From Saccharothrix sp. NRRL B-16348 (GTDB taxonomy: Bacteria; Actinomycetota; Actinomycetes; Mycobacteriales; Pseudonocardiaceae), in assembly GCF_001280085.1 (NCBI RefSeq), contig NZ_LGED01000034.1:1-7861 (forward strand): a DNA stretch of 7,861 bases, written 5' to 3'. Numbering within the stretch: position 1 is the first letter of the stretch; every line of letters begins with the position of its first letter. Of this stretch, positions 1 through 6,042 are shown piece by piece. The notes below the pieces were generated by a model. That model saw only the letters and a program-made list of their open reading frames with translations, was not told where the DNA came from and searched no databases. Both the position numbers and the translations under genes were made by a program.

Positions 1-1
1 G

Positions 2-289
2 GAGGTCGAGAAGACCCCCGAGGCGATCCGCGCCGCACTGCTGCCCGAGGAACGCGACGCCTTCGACGCCGACTGCCGCCACGCCCTGGGCCAGGCCGCA
101 GCCGAGTCCAGCCTCGAACCGGTCCGCAGCGTGATCGAGCAGTGGTGGCGCATCGCCACCGTCACCCGGCACGACCCCGCCGCACACCGGCGGATGCTCG
201 GCCGCATCGACCAGACCCGCACCACCGGCCAGACACCCGGACGGCTGCGCACCTGGGACGAACTGCAGACGGAGCGCGGCGGCCGATAG
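2..289 (+). CDS. DUF6247-like protein, C-terminal part (probable antitoxin)
   Basis: The frame is open from the left edge of the window to a TAG stop, about 95 codons, so the start lies outside. The translation contains KTPEAIRAALLPEERDAFDA near its start, then a stretch rich in H, R and A with WWRIATVTRHDP, and ends in QTERGGR. This pattern (an EAIRAAL-LP-EERxxFDA opening and a W-RIA---HDPxAHRRML block) matches the small actinobacterial DUF6247 family as I recall it. The family has no firmly assigned biochemical role but often sits directly upstream of a small RelE-like gene, as here. The next gene begins on the base after this stop codon, which suggests translational coupling and an antitoxin-first toxin-antitoxin order. 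The antitoxin role is inferred from position and size; no DNA-binding motif is visible in the part present. Confidence 0.75.
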   Translation, partial: EVEKTPEAIRAALLPEERDAFDADCRHALGQAAAESSLEPVRSVIEQWWRIATVTRHDPAAHRRMLGRIDQTRTTGQTPGRLRTWDELQTERGGR

Positions 290-535
290 GTGACCTACCA
301 GATCCAACTCCCCGACGAAGTCTGGGACCAGATCCACGCACTGCCTGCAGAGGCCGACGAACCGCTGTCCGAGGCCATGACCCTGCTGGCCCACGAACCG
401 TGGTACGGCGAGCCCTACCATCGCGCCAACCCCACCGGCACCCTGCGCCAACTCGTCTACGGGCACGGCAACGGCCTCATCATCTACCTCATCCTCGAAC
501 AACAGAACCGCATCGTCATCGAACGCGTCCTCTGA
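290..535 (+). CDS. RelE/ParE-like small protein (probable toxin)
   Basis: This 81-residue protein starts with GTG directly after the TAG of the preceding gene. There is no room for its own ribosome binding site, so translation probably depends on the upstream frame. The order of elements fits a RelE/ParE fold: a first strand (YQIQLPDEVWDQIHALP), a helix ending in LLAHEPWYGEPYH, then strands TLRQLVYG and GLIIYLILEQQNRIVIERVL. Known members are mRNA interferases or gyrase poisons, but no catalytic residues can be assigned here. After the TGA stop the same frame continues for five codons (LEDLG) to a second TGA at 551-553. The TGA at 533-535 may therefore be a mutated TGG, in which case the ancestral protein was about six residues longer. 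Assignment as a toxin rests on fold-like pattern and gene order. Confidence 0.7.
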   Translation: MTYQIQLPDEVWDQIHALPAEADEPLSEAMTLLAHEPWYGEPYHRANPTGTLRQLVYGHGNGLIIYLILEQQNRIVIERVL

Positions 536-683
536 CTCGAAGACCTCGGCTGACCACGCACCACAAAAGATCCGCGACCGCGCGTCCAATACCCAGCAAC
601 TACAGCACGTTTCAATCAACACTGAAACTATAGAGCAGACCTACGCTGCATTGCGCTGCACCCCTCGACAAGCCATCGAGCTG
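536..683. other. Gap with a small hairpin after the toxin-antitoxin pair
   Basis: I see no gene in these 148 bases. They contain one 6-bp inverted repeat, GTTTCA (609-614) and TGAAAC (623-628), with an 8-base loop and no T tract. It could be a weak terminator for the upstream pair, but the stem is short and AT-containing. The segment is less GC-rich than its surroundings and lies between the coding pair and IS debris. Confidence 0.3.
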
Positions 684-778
684 CCACCGACCAGTCGTCG
701 ACGACCTCATCAACGAGTGCAAACCCATCGCGACGTAAGCGCAGTTCAGGCCGCGTGGCCGACTTTTGACACCCCACA
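684..778 (+). mobile_element. Right-end relic of an IS-B-family rve insertion sequence
   Basis: The frame from 688 reads RPVVDDLINECKPIAT followed by TAA at 736-738. This matches the end of the IS-B transposase in this window (RPVLGGLINEYEPTAA, stop 6000-6002). The bases after the stop also match, including GTCAGGCC-like sequence and a terminus CGACTTTTGACACCCCACA against TGACTTTTGGAACCCCACA. The stop-to-terminus distance is the same in both copies (43 bases). Only the last 16 codons and the right terminal repeat remain; the rest of the element is gone. It abuts the IS701 fragment at about 779-781, so this IS end probably marks an insertion into, or deletion next to, the IS701 element. Confidence 0.8.
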
Positions 779-780
779 GG

Positions 781-1042
781 CCTTCGAAGTGGTCCAGGCC
801 GAGGCTGTCCTTGAGTTCGCGGTAGTCGTGCTCGATGCGCCACCGGATCTTGGCGAGTTTCACAAGGTTGCGCACGCGGATGTCGGCGGTCAGGTGCACA
901 GCCAGTAGTCGGTGGGCTCGGGTGCGCCGGGTGGCCATTCGGCGAGCAGCCAGCATCCCGGGAGGCTGCCGTCGGGGGCCTTGGGGATGGCGCGGTTGGC
1001 GGGACGGGCCCGCAGCGCCAGGAACCGGGGCCGCATCCGTCC
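781..1042 (-). pseudogene. IS701-family transposase fragment, frameshifted
   Basis: The minus strand encodes, in two frames, a C-terminal part of an IS701-family DDE transposase. From about 1042 down to 893 the frame gives GRMRPRFLALRARPANRAIP, then WLLAEWPPGAPEPTDYWLCT and a stop at 890-892. The reading then continues in another frame as LTADIRVRNLVKLAKIRWRI, then EHDYRELKDSLGLDHFEG, down to 781. RWRIEHDYRELK-GLGLDHFEG is the signature block carrying the catalytic Glu of the family. A missing C near 891-893 (TGCACCTGACC where TGCACCCTGACC would join the frames) explains the shift. The catalytic Asp-containing N-terminal part and the last C-terminal residues are absent. The fragment stops at the relic of an IS-B-type right end. 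It cannot encode an active transposase. Confidence 0.85.
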
Positions 1043-1357
1043 GGTCGGGGGGTGGACGTTCAAGCCCTCGTCACGCGTGTCCGGGCAGTGTGGGAGCAGT
1101 CGACTCACTGCGCACGGCCCGACGTCGGGCAAGGCGAGTTGCTACTGCGACAACTGAACATGGCACGCCTCGAACCGCAAGCCCCAGTCCGCTGAGCGGC
1201 GTCGTTACAGTGGAGTACCCGCGGCTGCCGAAGGACCTAATCAGGTGCTGGACGGAGTGGCGCAAGGCGACGCTGGGCAGCGAAGGTCAACAATGTCAAG
1301 TCCGAGCGCAAGGGAATCGATCGGCAACTCCACCACCGGTTTCGTCAGGCGCGGCCG
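1043..1357. other. Non-coding stretch upstream of the NLR gene
   Basis: About 315 bases separate the IS701 relic from the promoter of the NLR-like gene. Short open frames cross it on both strands but none shows a recognisable family, a convincing ribosome binding site or a plausible domain. I see no tRNA, long inverted repeat or IS terminus. It may hold the -35 region and upstream control of the downstream gene, but no clear -35 hexamer is visible. Confidence 0.4.
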
Positions 1358-1363
1358 TAGACT
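1358..1363 (+). promoter_or_regulatory. Putative -10 element for a leaderless transcript
   Basis: TAGACT fits the actinobacterial -10 pattern TANNNT and lies six bases before the ATG at 1370. Transcription would then begin at or next to the A of the start codon. No GGAGG-like ribosome binding site precedes that ATG (the six bases before it are TGACCC), which agrees with a leaderless mRNA, a common arrangement in actinomycetes. No convincing -35 hexamer is visible at the usual distance. Confidence 0.5.
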
Positions 1364-1369
1364 TGACCC

Positions 1370-3850
1370 ATGTCCCAGAAGCCGGAGATCACACCGGTCT
1401 GGTTAAATCCCAAGCTCGAAGTGCTGCCGACGCAAGACATGCCCTGGGGCCGCTTCGAAGCTCTCCTGCACAGCTTGGCGAAGGACGAGCGCGGCCTGAC
1501 CAACGTGCGTGTCTACGGCGAGCCTGGACAGAGTCAGTACGGCATCGACATCGCGGGTACGCTGCCGAACGGCAACCACGAAGCGATCCAGTGCAAGAAG
1601 CGCAAGAGGTTCACCAAGCGTGACCTGACATCGACGGTGAAGACTTTCCTGGACCGGAGGAATAACCTTCCCTTCACCGTAGCGACGCTCGTAGTGGCCG
1701 TCGCGTGCGACGCGCAGAAGACTGAGGTCTTCGACGAGTTGCACCGCCTCAACGAGGATCCTAACGGTGTTCGGATCGAACTTTGGGATCGGCGCGACAT
1801 CTGCGACATGCTCCGCAAACACCGGAACATCGTCAGCACTTTCTTCGGCGACGCGGCTGCCGATGACTTCTGCCCGCGCGACCCAGCCCCTGGCGTCCGA
1901 GCGAGAGCGGTACTCGACGTGGCCGTACCCGTCGTCGGACGTGACGAGGACTTGCGGCGGATGGCGACTGAACTGGGCCATGGACGCACCGCACGCCGGC
2001 CGAAGTGCCTGATTCTGAGCGGCATGGGCGGCATCGGCAAGACCAGCCTCGCGCGCATGTACGCACAGCACAACGCAGAGGCCTACGGTTTCGTCGCGCT
2101 GGTACGAGGCGAACACGCCGCCATCGCCGATGGCGATTACCGCGAACTGCTGGGAACCCTGCGTCCCGGTCTCGATGTCACAACGGTCCGGGACGCGCGC
2201 GCCGAGGTCTTCGCCGACCTGGAGAAGCGAAACGAGCGCTGGCTGCTCGTCCTCGACGACGTGCCCAACCTCGATGCGCTGCACAGCCTGATCCCACCAG
2301 CAGGCGACGGCGATGTGCTGGTCACCACACGCGCACGCCGGTCCACGTGGTCACAGACCGCGTATTCGGTACTGAAAGTGGAACCGCTGACCGAATCGAC
2401 TTCCGCACGCCTGCTGATGGACCGGACCGACGACAGGGATCAGGCGTCCGCGCACGCATTAGCCGCCAGGCTCGGAGGCTCTCCGTTGGCCCTCATCCAC
2501 GCCATCGGGCGCATCCAGGACACCGCCGACTCGATCGCCAGCTACCTCGCCGCCTACCGGGATCACCGGACCGGGCCGGAATTACGCGGGAAGGTACACC
2601 AACAGGACTATTACCCCCACACGATCGCAGCCACCGTTGATCTGTCAGCCCAGCACTTGTCCCCGTCTGACCAGGAACTACTCGGTGTGTTGTCGCTCTA
2701 TGCTCCCGCCGCGATCCCCGTAACGCTGCTGGGCATCCCAGGGGACGACAATTTCAGCGTCCGCAGCACCATCGAAGCACTCGGCCGATTCAGCTTGATC
2801 GATGTCGTGAGACGCGACGTCGTCGCGATCCACCCAGTCGTACAGGAGGTGACGCGCGACCGGCTCCGAGCCGAAGACTCATGGGCCAAGATCACAACGC
2901 AGGCCCGACGATTATTCGACAATGCCATGCCCCTCCAACCACCCAACCCGAAAAGCCTGGCTCTATGGAACACTTTACGTGCCCACGGCTACGCCCTAGT
3001 GGAAAACCTACCCCGGCACGACCGCGCCACGTTGGCCACACGTTGTGACTTGGCGCAGTGGACAGGGTTTTCCGGCGACATCCGCGCGGCACGCGATCAG
3101 TACCAGGAACTCGTCGCCGACCATGACGATGCACTGGGCGCCAACGATCCGGACACACTGCACGTCCGCCGTCGCCATGCGAACTGGGTTGGCCACGAAG
3201 GTAACGCGCGCGAAGCACGCCTCCTGATGGAGGAACTACTGCAAGTCTGCAGACGAGAACTGGGCCCGCACGCCCCACAAACCCTCGAGGTCCACCACTC
3301 GTTGGCATGGTGGACAGGACAGGAGGAGGACTATGAAGGTGCACGTCTGATGTACGAGGCCCTTGTGCGTGAGAGAACCCGCCTGTCGGGACCGACGCAC
3401 ATCGACACCATCCGGGCCAGGCACAACTGTGCCCATTGGACCGGACTGGCGGGCGACAGGCGGGGCGCGCTCGGCCTGTTCGGCAGGCTGGTCCCGGTAG
3501 CGCAAGAAACGCTCGGCCCCAACCACCACCGCACCCTCGCCGCGCGAAACGGGCACGCCTTTTGGACCGGCTTCGCCGGTGATCTCGAAACCGCGCGTCG
3601 CCTGTACCAGCGATTGGTGGAGGACTGCACCGCCACCCTCGGTCCTGAGCACCGGGACACGCTATTTGCAATGCACTATCAGGCGCTGCACACCTTCGCC
3701 GCCGGCCGTCACGACGAAGGGATGCGTATTGCAACCCTTGTCGCCCAGACACGTGCGCGAGTACTCGGCGAGAACCACTCCGACACCCAGAAGACACGCC
3801 AGCACCTCCATGCTTGGGCTGTCCAGTTGACCCGCGCTGGTCTGCGATAG
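1370..3850 (+). CDS. NLR-like protein: PD-(D/E)xK nuclease, NB-ARC ATPase, TPR repeats
   Basis: This 826-residue, apparently intact protein has the three-part plan of bacterial NLR/STAND defence proteins. Residues ~20-165 look like an Mrr/PD-(D/E)xK nuclease: E30 in a WGRFEALL helix, D60 in QYGIDIAG, and Q74-x-K76 in AIQCKK. Residues ~188-500 are NB-ARC: VVGRDEDL (188-195), Walker A GMGGIGKTS (218-226), Walker B WLLVLDDV with D296-D297, VLVTTR (316-321), GSPLA (370-374), and HPVVQ (488-492) in the place of the MHD motif. Residues ~557-808 are TPR-like repeats with an exact 42-residue period. In characterised families the repeats sense a phage or cell signal, NB-ARC oligomerises on ATP, and the N-terminal effector is released to act, here probably by cutting DNA. 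The ATG is chosen because a TAGACT -10 box lies just upstream with no ribosome binding site. No signal peptide or membrane segment is seen, so it should be cytosolic. All nucleotide-binding motifs look intact. Nuclease-NLR assignment is strong; anti-phage function and trigger are inferred. Confidence 0.88.
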   Translation: MSQKPEITPVWLNPKLEVLPTQDMPWGRFEALLHSLAKDERGLTNVRVYGEPGQSQYGIDIAGTLPNGNHEAIQCKKRKRFTKRDLTSTVKTFLDRRNNLPFTVATLVVAVACDAQKTEVFDELHRLNEDPNGVRIELWDRRDICDMLRKHRNIVSTFFGDAAADDFCPRDPAPGVRARAVLDVAVPVVGRDEDLRRMATELGHGRTARRPKCLILSGMGGIGKTSLARMYAQHNAEAYGFVALVRGEHAAIADGDYRELLGTLRPGLDVTTVRDARAEVFADLEKRNERWLLVLDDVPNLDALHSLIPPAGDGDVLVTTRARRSTWSQTAYSVLKVEPLTESTSARLLMDRTDDRDQASAHALAARLGGSPLALIHAIGRIQDTADSIASYLAAYRDHRTGPELRGKVHQQDYYPHTIAATVDLSAQHLSPSDQELLGVLSLYAPAAIPVTLLGIPGDDNFSVRSTIEALGRFSLIDVVRRDVVAIHPVVQEVTRDRLRAEDSWAKITTQARRLFDNAMPLQPPNPKSLALWNTLRAHGYALVENLPRHDRATLATRCDLAQWTGFSGDIRAARDQYQELVADHDDALGANDPDTLHVRRRHANWVGHEGNAREARLLMEELLQVCRRELGPHAPQTLEVHHSLAWWTGQEEDYEGARLMYEALVRERTRLSGPTHIDTIRARHNCAHWTGLAGDRRGALGLFGRLVPVAQETLGPNHHRTLAARNGHAFWTGFAGDLETARRLYQRLVEDCTATLGPEHRDTLFAMHYQALHTFAAGRHDEGMRIATLVAQTRARVLGENHSDTQKTRQHLHAWAVQLTRAGLR
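3038..3793 (+). repeat. Six TPR-like repeats of 126 bp within the NLR gene
   Basis: This stretch encodes residues 557-808. A tryptophan followed by T-G or V-G recurs at residues 564, 606, 648, 690 and 732, exactly 42 apart (126 bases). Each unit follows the pattern A-x-W-T-G-x-x-G-D-x-x-x-A-x-x-L-Y-x-x-L-V, then a charged helix and L-G-P-x-H-x-x-T-L. A sixth, weaker unit lacks the W and has HTFAAGRHDEGMRIATLVAQ. The units are similar at protein level but diverged in DNA, so this is an old repeat array kept by selection and not a recent tandem duplication. It is the probable ligand-sensing part. Confidence 0.85.
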
Positions 3851-3862
3851 TTGCAGACCAGC
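3836..3862 (+). terminator. Perfect 10-bp hairpin enclosing the NLR stop codon
   Basis: GCTGGTCTGC (3836-3845) and GCAGACCAGC (3853-3862) are perfect reverse complements separated by a 7-base loop, GATAGTT. The TAG stop of the NLR gene (3848-3850) lies inside the loop, and the last codons form the left arm. No T tract follows, as is common for actinobacterial terminators. It probably ends the NLR transcript before IS-A, which starts 44 bases later. Confidence 0.65.
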
Positions 3863-3906
3863 CATCGGCACGGCTCCGGCGTCTGCGAGGGTCAAACTTT
3901 GCACCG

Positions 3907-3942
3907 TGTGCCGCTCTAATAGTCATCGTTGCTGGTAGAGCG
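3907..3942 (+). repeat. IS-A left terminal inverted repeat
   Basis: The outer 36 bases begin TGTGCCGCTCTAATAGTCAT. By direct comparison they match the reverse complement of 5045-5080 at 30 of 36 positions, with the first ten bases identical. Confidence 0.88.
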
Positions 3943-3967
3943 AGGGCTGTGTTGAGAGCATGGCCGG

Positions 3968-5051
3968 GTGATCGTGTCCTTGCTGTACAGGGTGACCTGG
4001 GGGTTGCTGTCAGTTCCGTCGGTGCTGCTGCGCTGCGAGGCGACGAAGGACGCCGAGCTGCTGGTGCTGCGACACCAGAACGCAGTTCTTCGTCGGCAAC
4101 TGACGGGCCCTGTCCGCTACGAGCCCGCGGACCGGTTCTGGTTCGCCGCCCTGTCCGGTTTGGTGGACCGTCGCCGGTGGCGGGAGGTCTTCCCTGTCAC
4201 GCCGGGCACCCTGCTCGCCTGGCACCGCAGACTCATGGCCCGTAAGTGGGACTACTTCCGCGCGTCGACGTGCCGGGCGCCCACCAACCCGAACGGCGGT
4301 CAAGACGCTCGTGCTGCGGCTCGCCCAGGAGAACCCGCGGTGGGGTCATCGGCGAATCCAGGGCGAACTGGCCCGACTCGGCCATCACATCGCCCACTCG
4401 ACGGTCTGGCGAATCCTGCACGAAGCGGGCATCGACCCGGCACCACGCCGCACCGGCCCGACCTGGCGCGAGTTTCTCACCGCCCAGGCCCAGGGCGTCA
4501 TTGCGGCTGACTTCCTCCACCTCGACACCATGCTCGGCAAGCGCCTGTACGCGTTGGTGTTCCTCGAACACGGCACCCGACGCCTGCACGTCACCGGCGT
4601 CACCACCCACCCCACCTGGGAGTGGACGACCCAACAGGCCAGGAACCTCGCCGCCGACCTCGGACACCGGACGCAGTCCCTACGCTTCCTGCTCCGCGAC
4701 CGCGACGGCAAGTACGGCCGGGCGTTCGACAGCGTCTTCCTGGCGGACGACTTACGCATTATCAAGAGCGCGCCGCAGGCGCCTCGGATGAACGCCCACT
4801 GCGAACGGGTCATCGGCACCATCCGACGCGAACTCCTCGACCACATCCTCATCACCGGCGAAGCCCACGCACGACACGTCCTCAAGACCTACGAGCACCA
4901 CTACAACCAGCACCGACCCCACCAAGCCCGCGACCAACTACCACCCGACGCCCGGCAACACCCCGCCGCGGTACACGACCTCGACACCCGCAGACTGCAG
5001 CGCACCCGAGTTCTCGGCGGTCTGATCAACGAGTACAGACACGCCGCTTGA
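3968..5051 (+). pseudogene. IS-A transposase (rve/DDE), single-base frameshift
   Basis: The product would be about 360 residues, the usual size of this rve transposase group. The first frame, from GTG 3968, gives an N-terminal helix-turn-helix half: KDAELLVLRHQNAVLRRQL, then VTPGTLLAWHRRLMARKWDY. After Y (4253-4255) it degenerates. The matching continuation is in the next frame from 4257 (SARRAGRPPTRTAVKTLVLR, then LAQENPRWGHRRIQGELARLG), so one surplus T in TACTT at about 4256-4257 breaks the gene. The second half holds the catalytic triad: Asp in IAADFLHLD, Asp in LLRDRDGKYG, and Glu in NAHCERVIGT, with 34 residues between the second Asp and the Glu. It ends in LGGLINEYRHAA, and its TGA stop lies within the right inverted repeat. 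Apart from this base the gene looks intact, so the defect may be recent or a sequencing error. Programmed frameshifting is less likely because no slippery run is present. Confidence 0.85.
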
Positions 5052-5080
5052 GCAGCAGCGATGACTTTTCGAGCGGCACA
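5045..5080 (-). repeat. IS-A right terminal inverted repeat
   Basis: The terminus reads TGACTTTTCGAGCGGCACA at 5062-5080. It pairs with the left end at 30 of 36 positions and contains the transposase stop codon (5049-5051). The inner part GACTTTT and the final CACA are shared with the right ends of IS-B and of the relic ending at 778. Confidence 0.88.
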
Positions 5081-6042
5081 GGTTGGACTGGGCCGATCGC
5101 GCTGTGCTCGCCGCGCTGGTTCGCCGACTCCCCCGACTGCTGCGCGAGCACCGGTTGGTGACACCGGGAACCCTCCTACGATGGCACCGACGCCTGGTCG
5201 CGAAGAAATGGACCTACCCCCACCGGCCCGGCCGACCGCCGATCGACGACACCATCGTGGCGCTGATCGAGCGCATGGCGCGGGAGAACACCGGCTGGGG
5301 CTACCACCGGATCCAGGGCGAGCTGCTCAAGCTCGGCACGGGTGGCCGACTCAACCGTACGGCGCGCGCTCAAGCGCCTGCCGATCCAACCGGACCCCGG
5401 GGCGACACCGACACCTCCTGGCGGTGGTTCCTGCGCGCCCAGGCCACGAGCATGTTCGCCTGTGACTTCTTCCACGTCGACTGCGTGGTCACCCTCAAGC
5501 GGGTCTACGTGTTCTTCGTGATGGAGGTCGCCACCCGCTACGTCCACATCCTCGGCGTCACCACAAACCCGACGGCCCATGGACCACCCAACAAGCCCGC
5601 AACCTGCTCATGGACCTCGGTGACCGGGCAGACGGCTTCCGGTTCCTCATCCGCGACCGAGCCGGTCAGTTCACCGCCTCGTTCGACGCGGCCCTCTCCG
5701 GCGCAGGCATCCAGGTCGTGAAGATCCCACCACGGTGTCCACGAGCCAACGCCCACGCCGAACGCTTCGTCGGAACCGTCAGACGCGAAGCCACCGACCG
5801 ACTGCTCGTCATCAACGAACACCACCTGCGCACGGTGCTGGACCACTACGCGGCCCACTACAACCAACGCCGACCACACCAAGCACTACAACTCGCCCCA
5901 CCACAACCAGACCACCCGCCCGCAAAGCCGGACCACACCTCGATACGACGCCGACCAGTCCTCGGCGGCCTCATCAACGAGTACGAACCCACAGCCGCCT
6001 AACCGCAGGTCAGGCCATGTGGCTGACTTTTGGAACCCCACA
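5081..6042 (+). mobile_element. IS-B: left-truncated relative of IS-A
   Basis: The element lacks its left terminal repeat and the first part of its transposase, beginning at a [11 protein letters not shown] motif directly against the right end of IS-A. The right end is present: 43 bases from the TAA stop to the terminus TGACTTTTGGAACCCCACA (6024-6042). Relics with the same right end lie at 684-778 and, weaker, at 7394-7455, all in the same orientation. IS-B and IS-A are related in protein sequence and terminus but clearly diverged in DNA, so they are different elements of one group. Confidence 0.8.
5082..6002 (+). pseudogene. IS-B transposase (rve/DDE), truncated with at least three frameshifts
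   Basis: Reading starts mid-protein ([19 protein letters not shown]) and runs through [20 protein letters not shown], a GRPP linker, and [17 protein letters not shown]. About two bases are missing at 5338-5341, moving the reading to [20 protein letters not shown] further base is missing at about 5396-5398, which returns it to the first frame ([16 protein letters not shown]), so these two lesions compensate each other. A missing G at about 5574 shifts it again after GVTTNPT into [20 protein letters not shown]. The DDE residues are traceable: Asp in FACDFFHVD, Asp in LIRDRAGQF, and Glu in NAHAERFVGT. The end is LGGLINEYEPTAA. No start codon with a plausible context remains, and the helix-turn-helix N-terminus is lost. 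It is a dead transposase. Confidence 0.85.

Larger units (their letters stand above)
3907..5080 (+). mobile_element. IS-A: complete-looking rve-family insertion sequence
   Basis: The 1174-bp element is bounded by near-matching inverted repeats and holds one transposase gene that fills most of its length. The transposase is of the rve/DDE integrase type found in IS3/IS481-like elements of actinomycetes; which ISfinder family it belongs to cannot be settled by eye. No target-site duplication is visible: ...CACCG precedes the left end and GGTTGGACTG follows the right end. The right end directly abuts the truncated coding sequence of IS-B, so the missing duplication and missing IS-B left half can both be explained by an adjacent deletion or recombination. 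It is probably not self-mobile because its transposase is frameshifted, though the ends could be moved by a related enzyme. Confidence 0.85.

Noticed and set aside
142..633. Plus-strand open frame overlapping the toxin-antitoxin pair
   Set aside because: It is Arg/Pro/His-rich with no family resemblance, and overlaps two better supported genes in other frames.
835..1623. Plus-strand open frame (262 codons) running from the IS701 relic into the NLR gene
   Set aside because: It overlaps the antisense of a real transposase fragment and the true NLR start, and its composition is Arg/Ala/Ser-rich with no domain.
1403..2284. Minus-strand open frame (293 codons) opposite the nuclease and NB-ARC region
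   Set aside because: It is a shadow of the NLR gene without recognisable motifs or a start context.
3038..3793. 126-base periodicity resembling a repeat array such as CRISPR
   Set aside because: The units diverge in DNA, have no identical repeat plus spacer structure, and encode in-frame TPRs.
2892..3926. Long minus-strand open frame (344 codons) opposite the TPR region
   Set aside because: It is antisense to the well-supported NLR gene, has low-complexity Arg/Gly/Pro-rich composition and no recognisable domain; long antisense frames are expected in high-GC DNA.
4245..4300. Programmed frameshifting in IS-A
   Set aside because: Joining the frames needs skipping one base with no slippery run or stimulatory hairpin seen, and this transposase group is normally one continuous frame.
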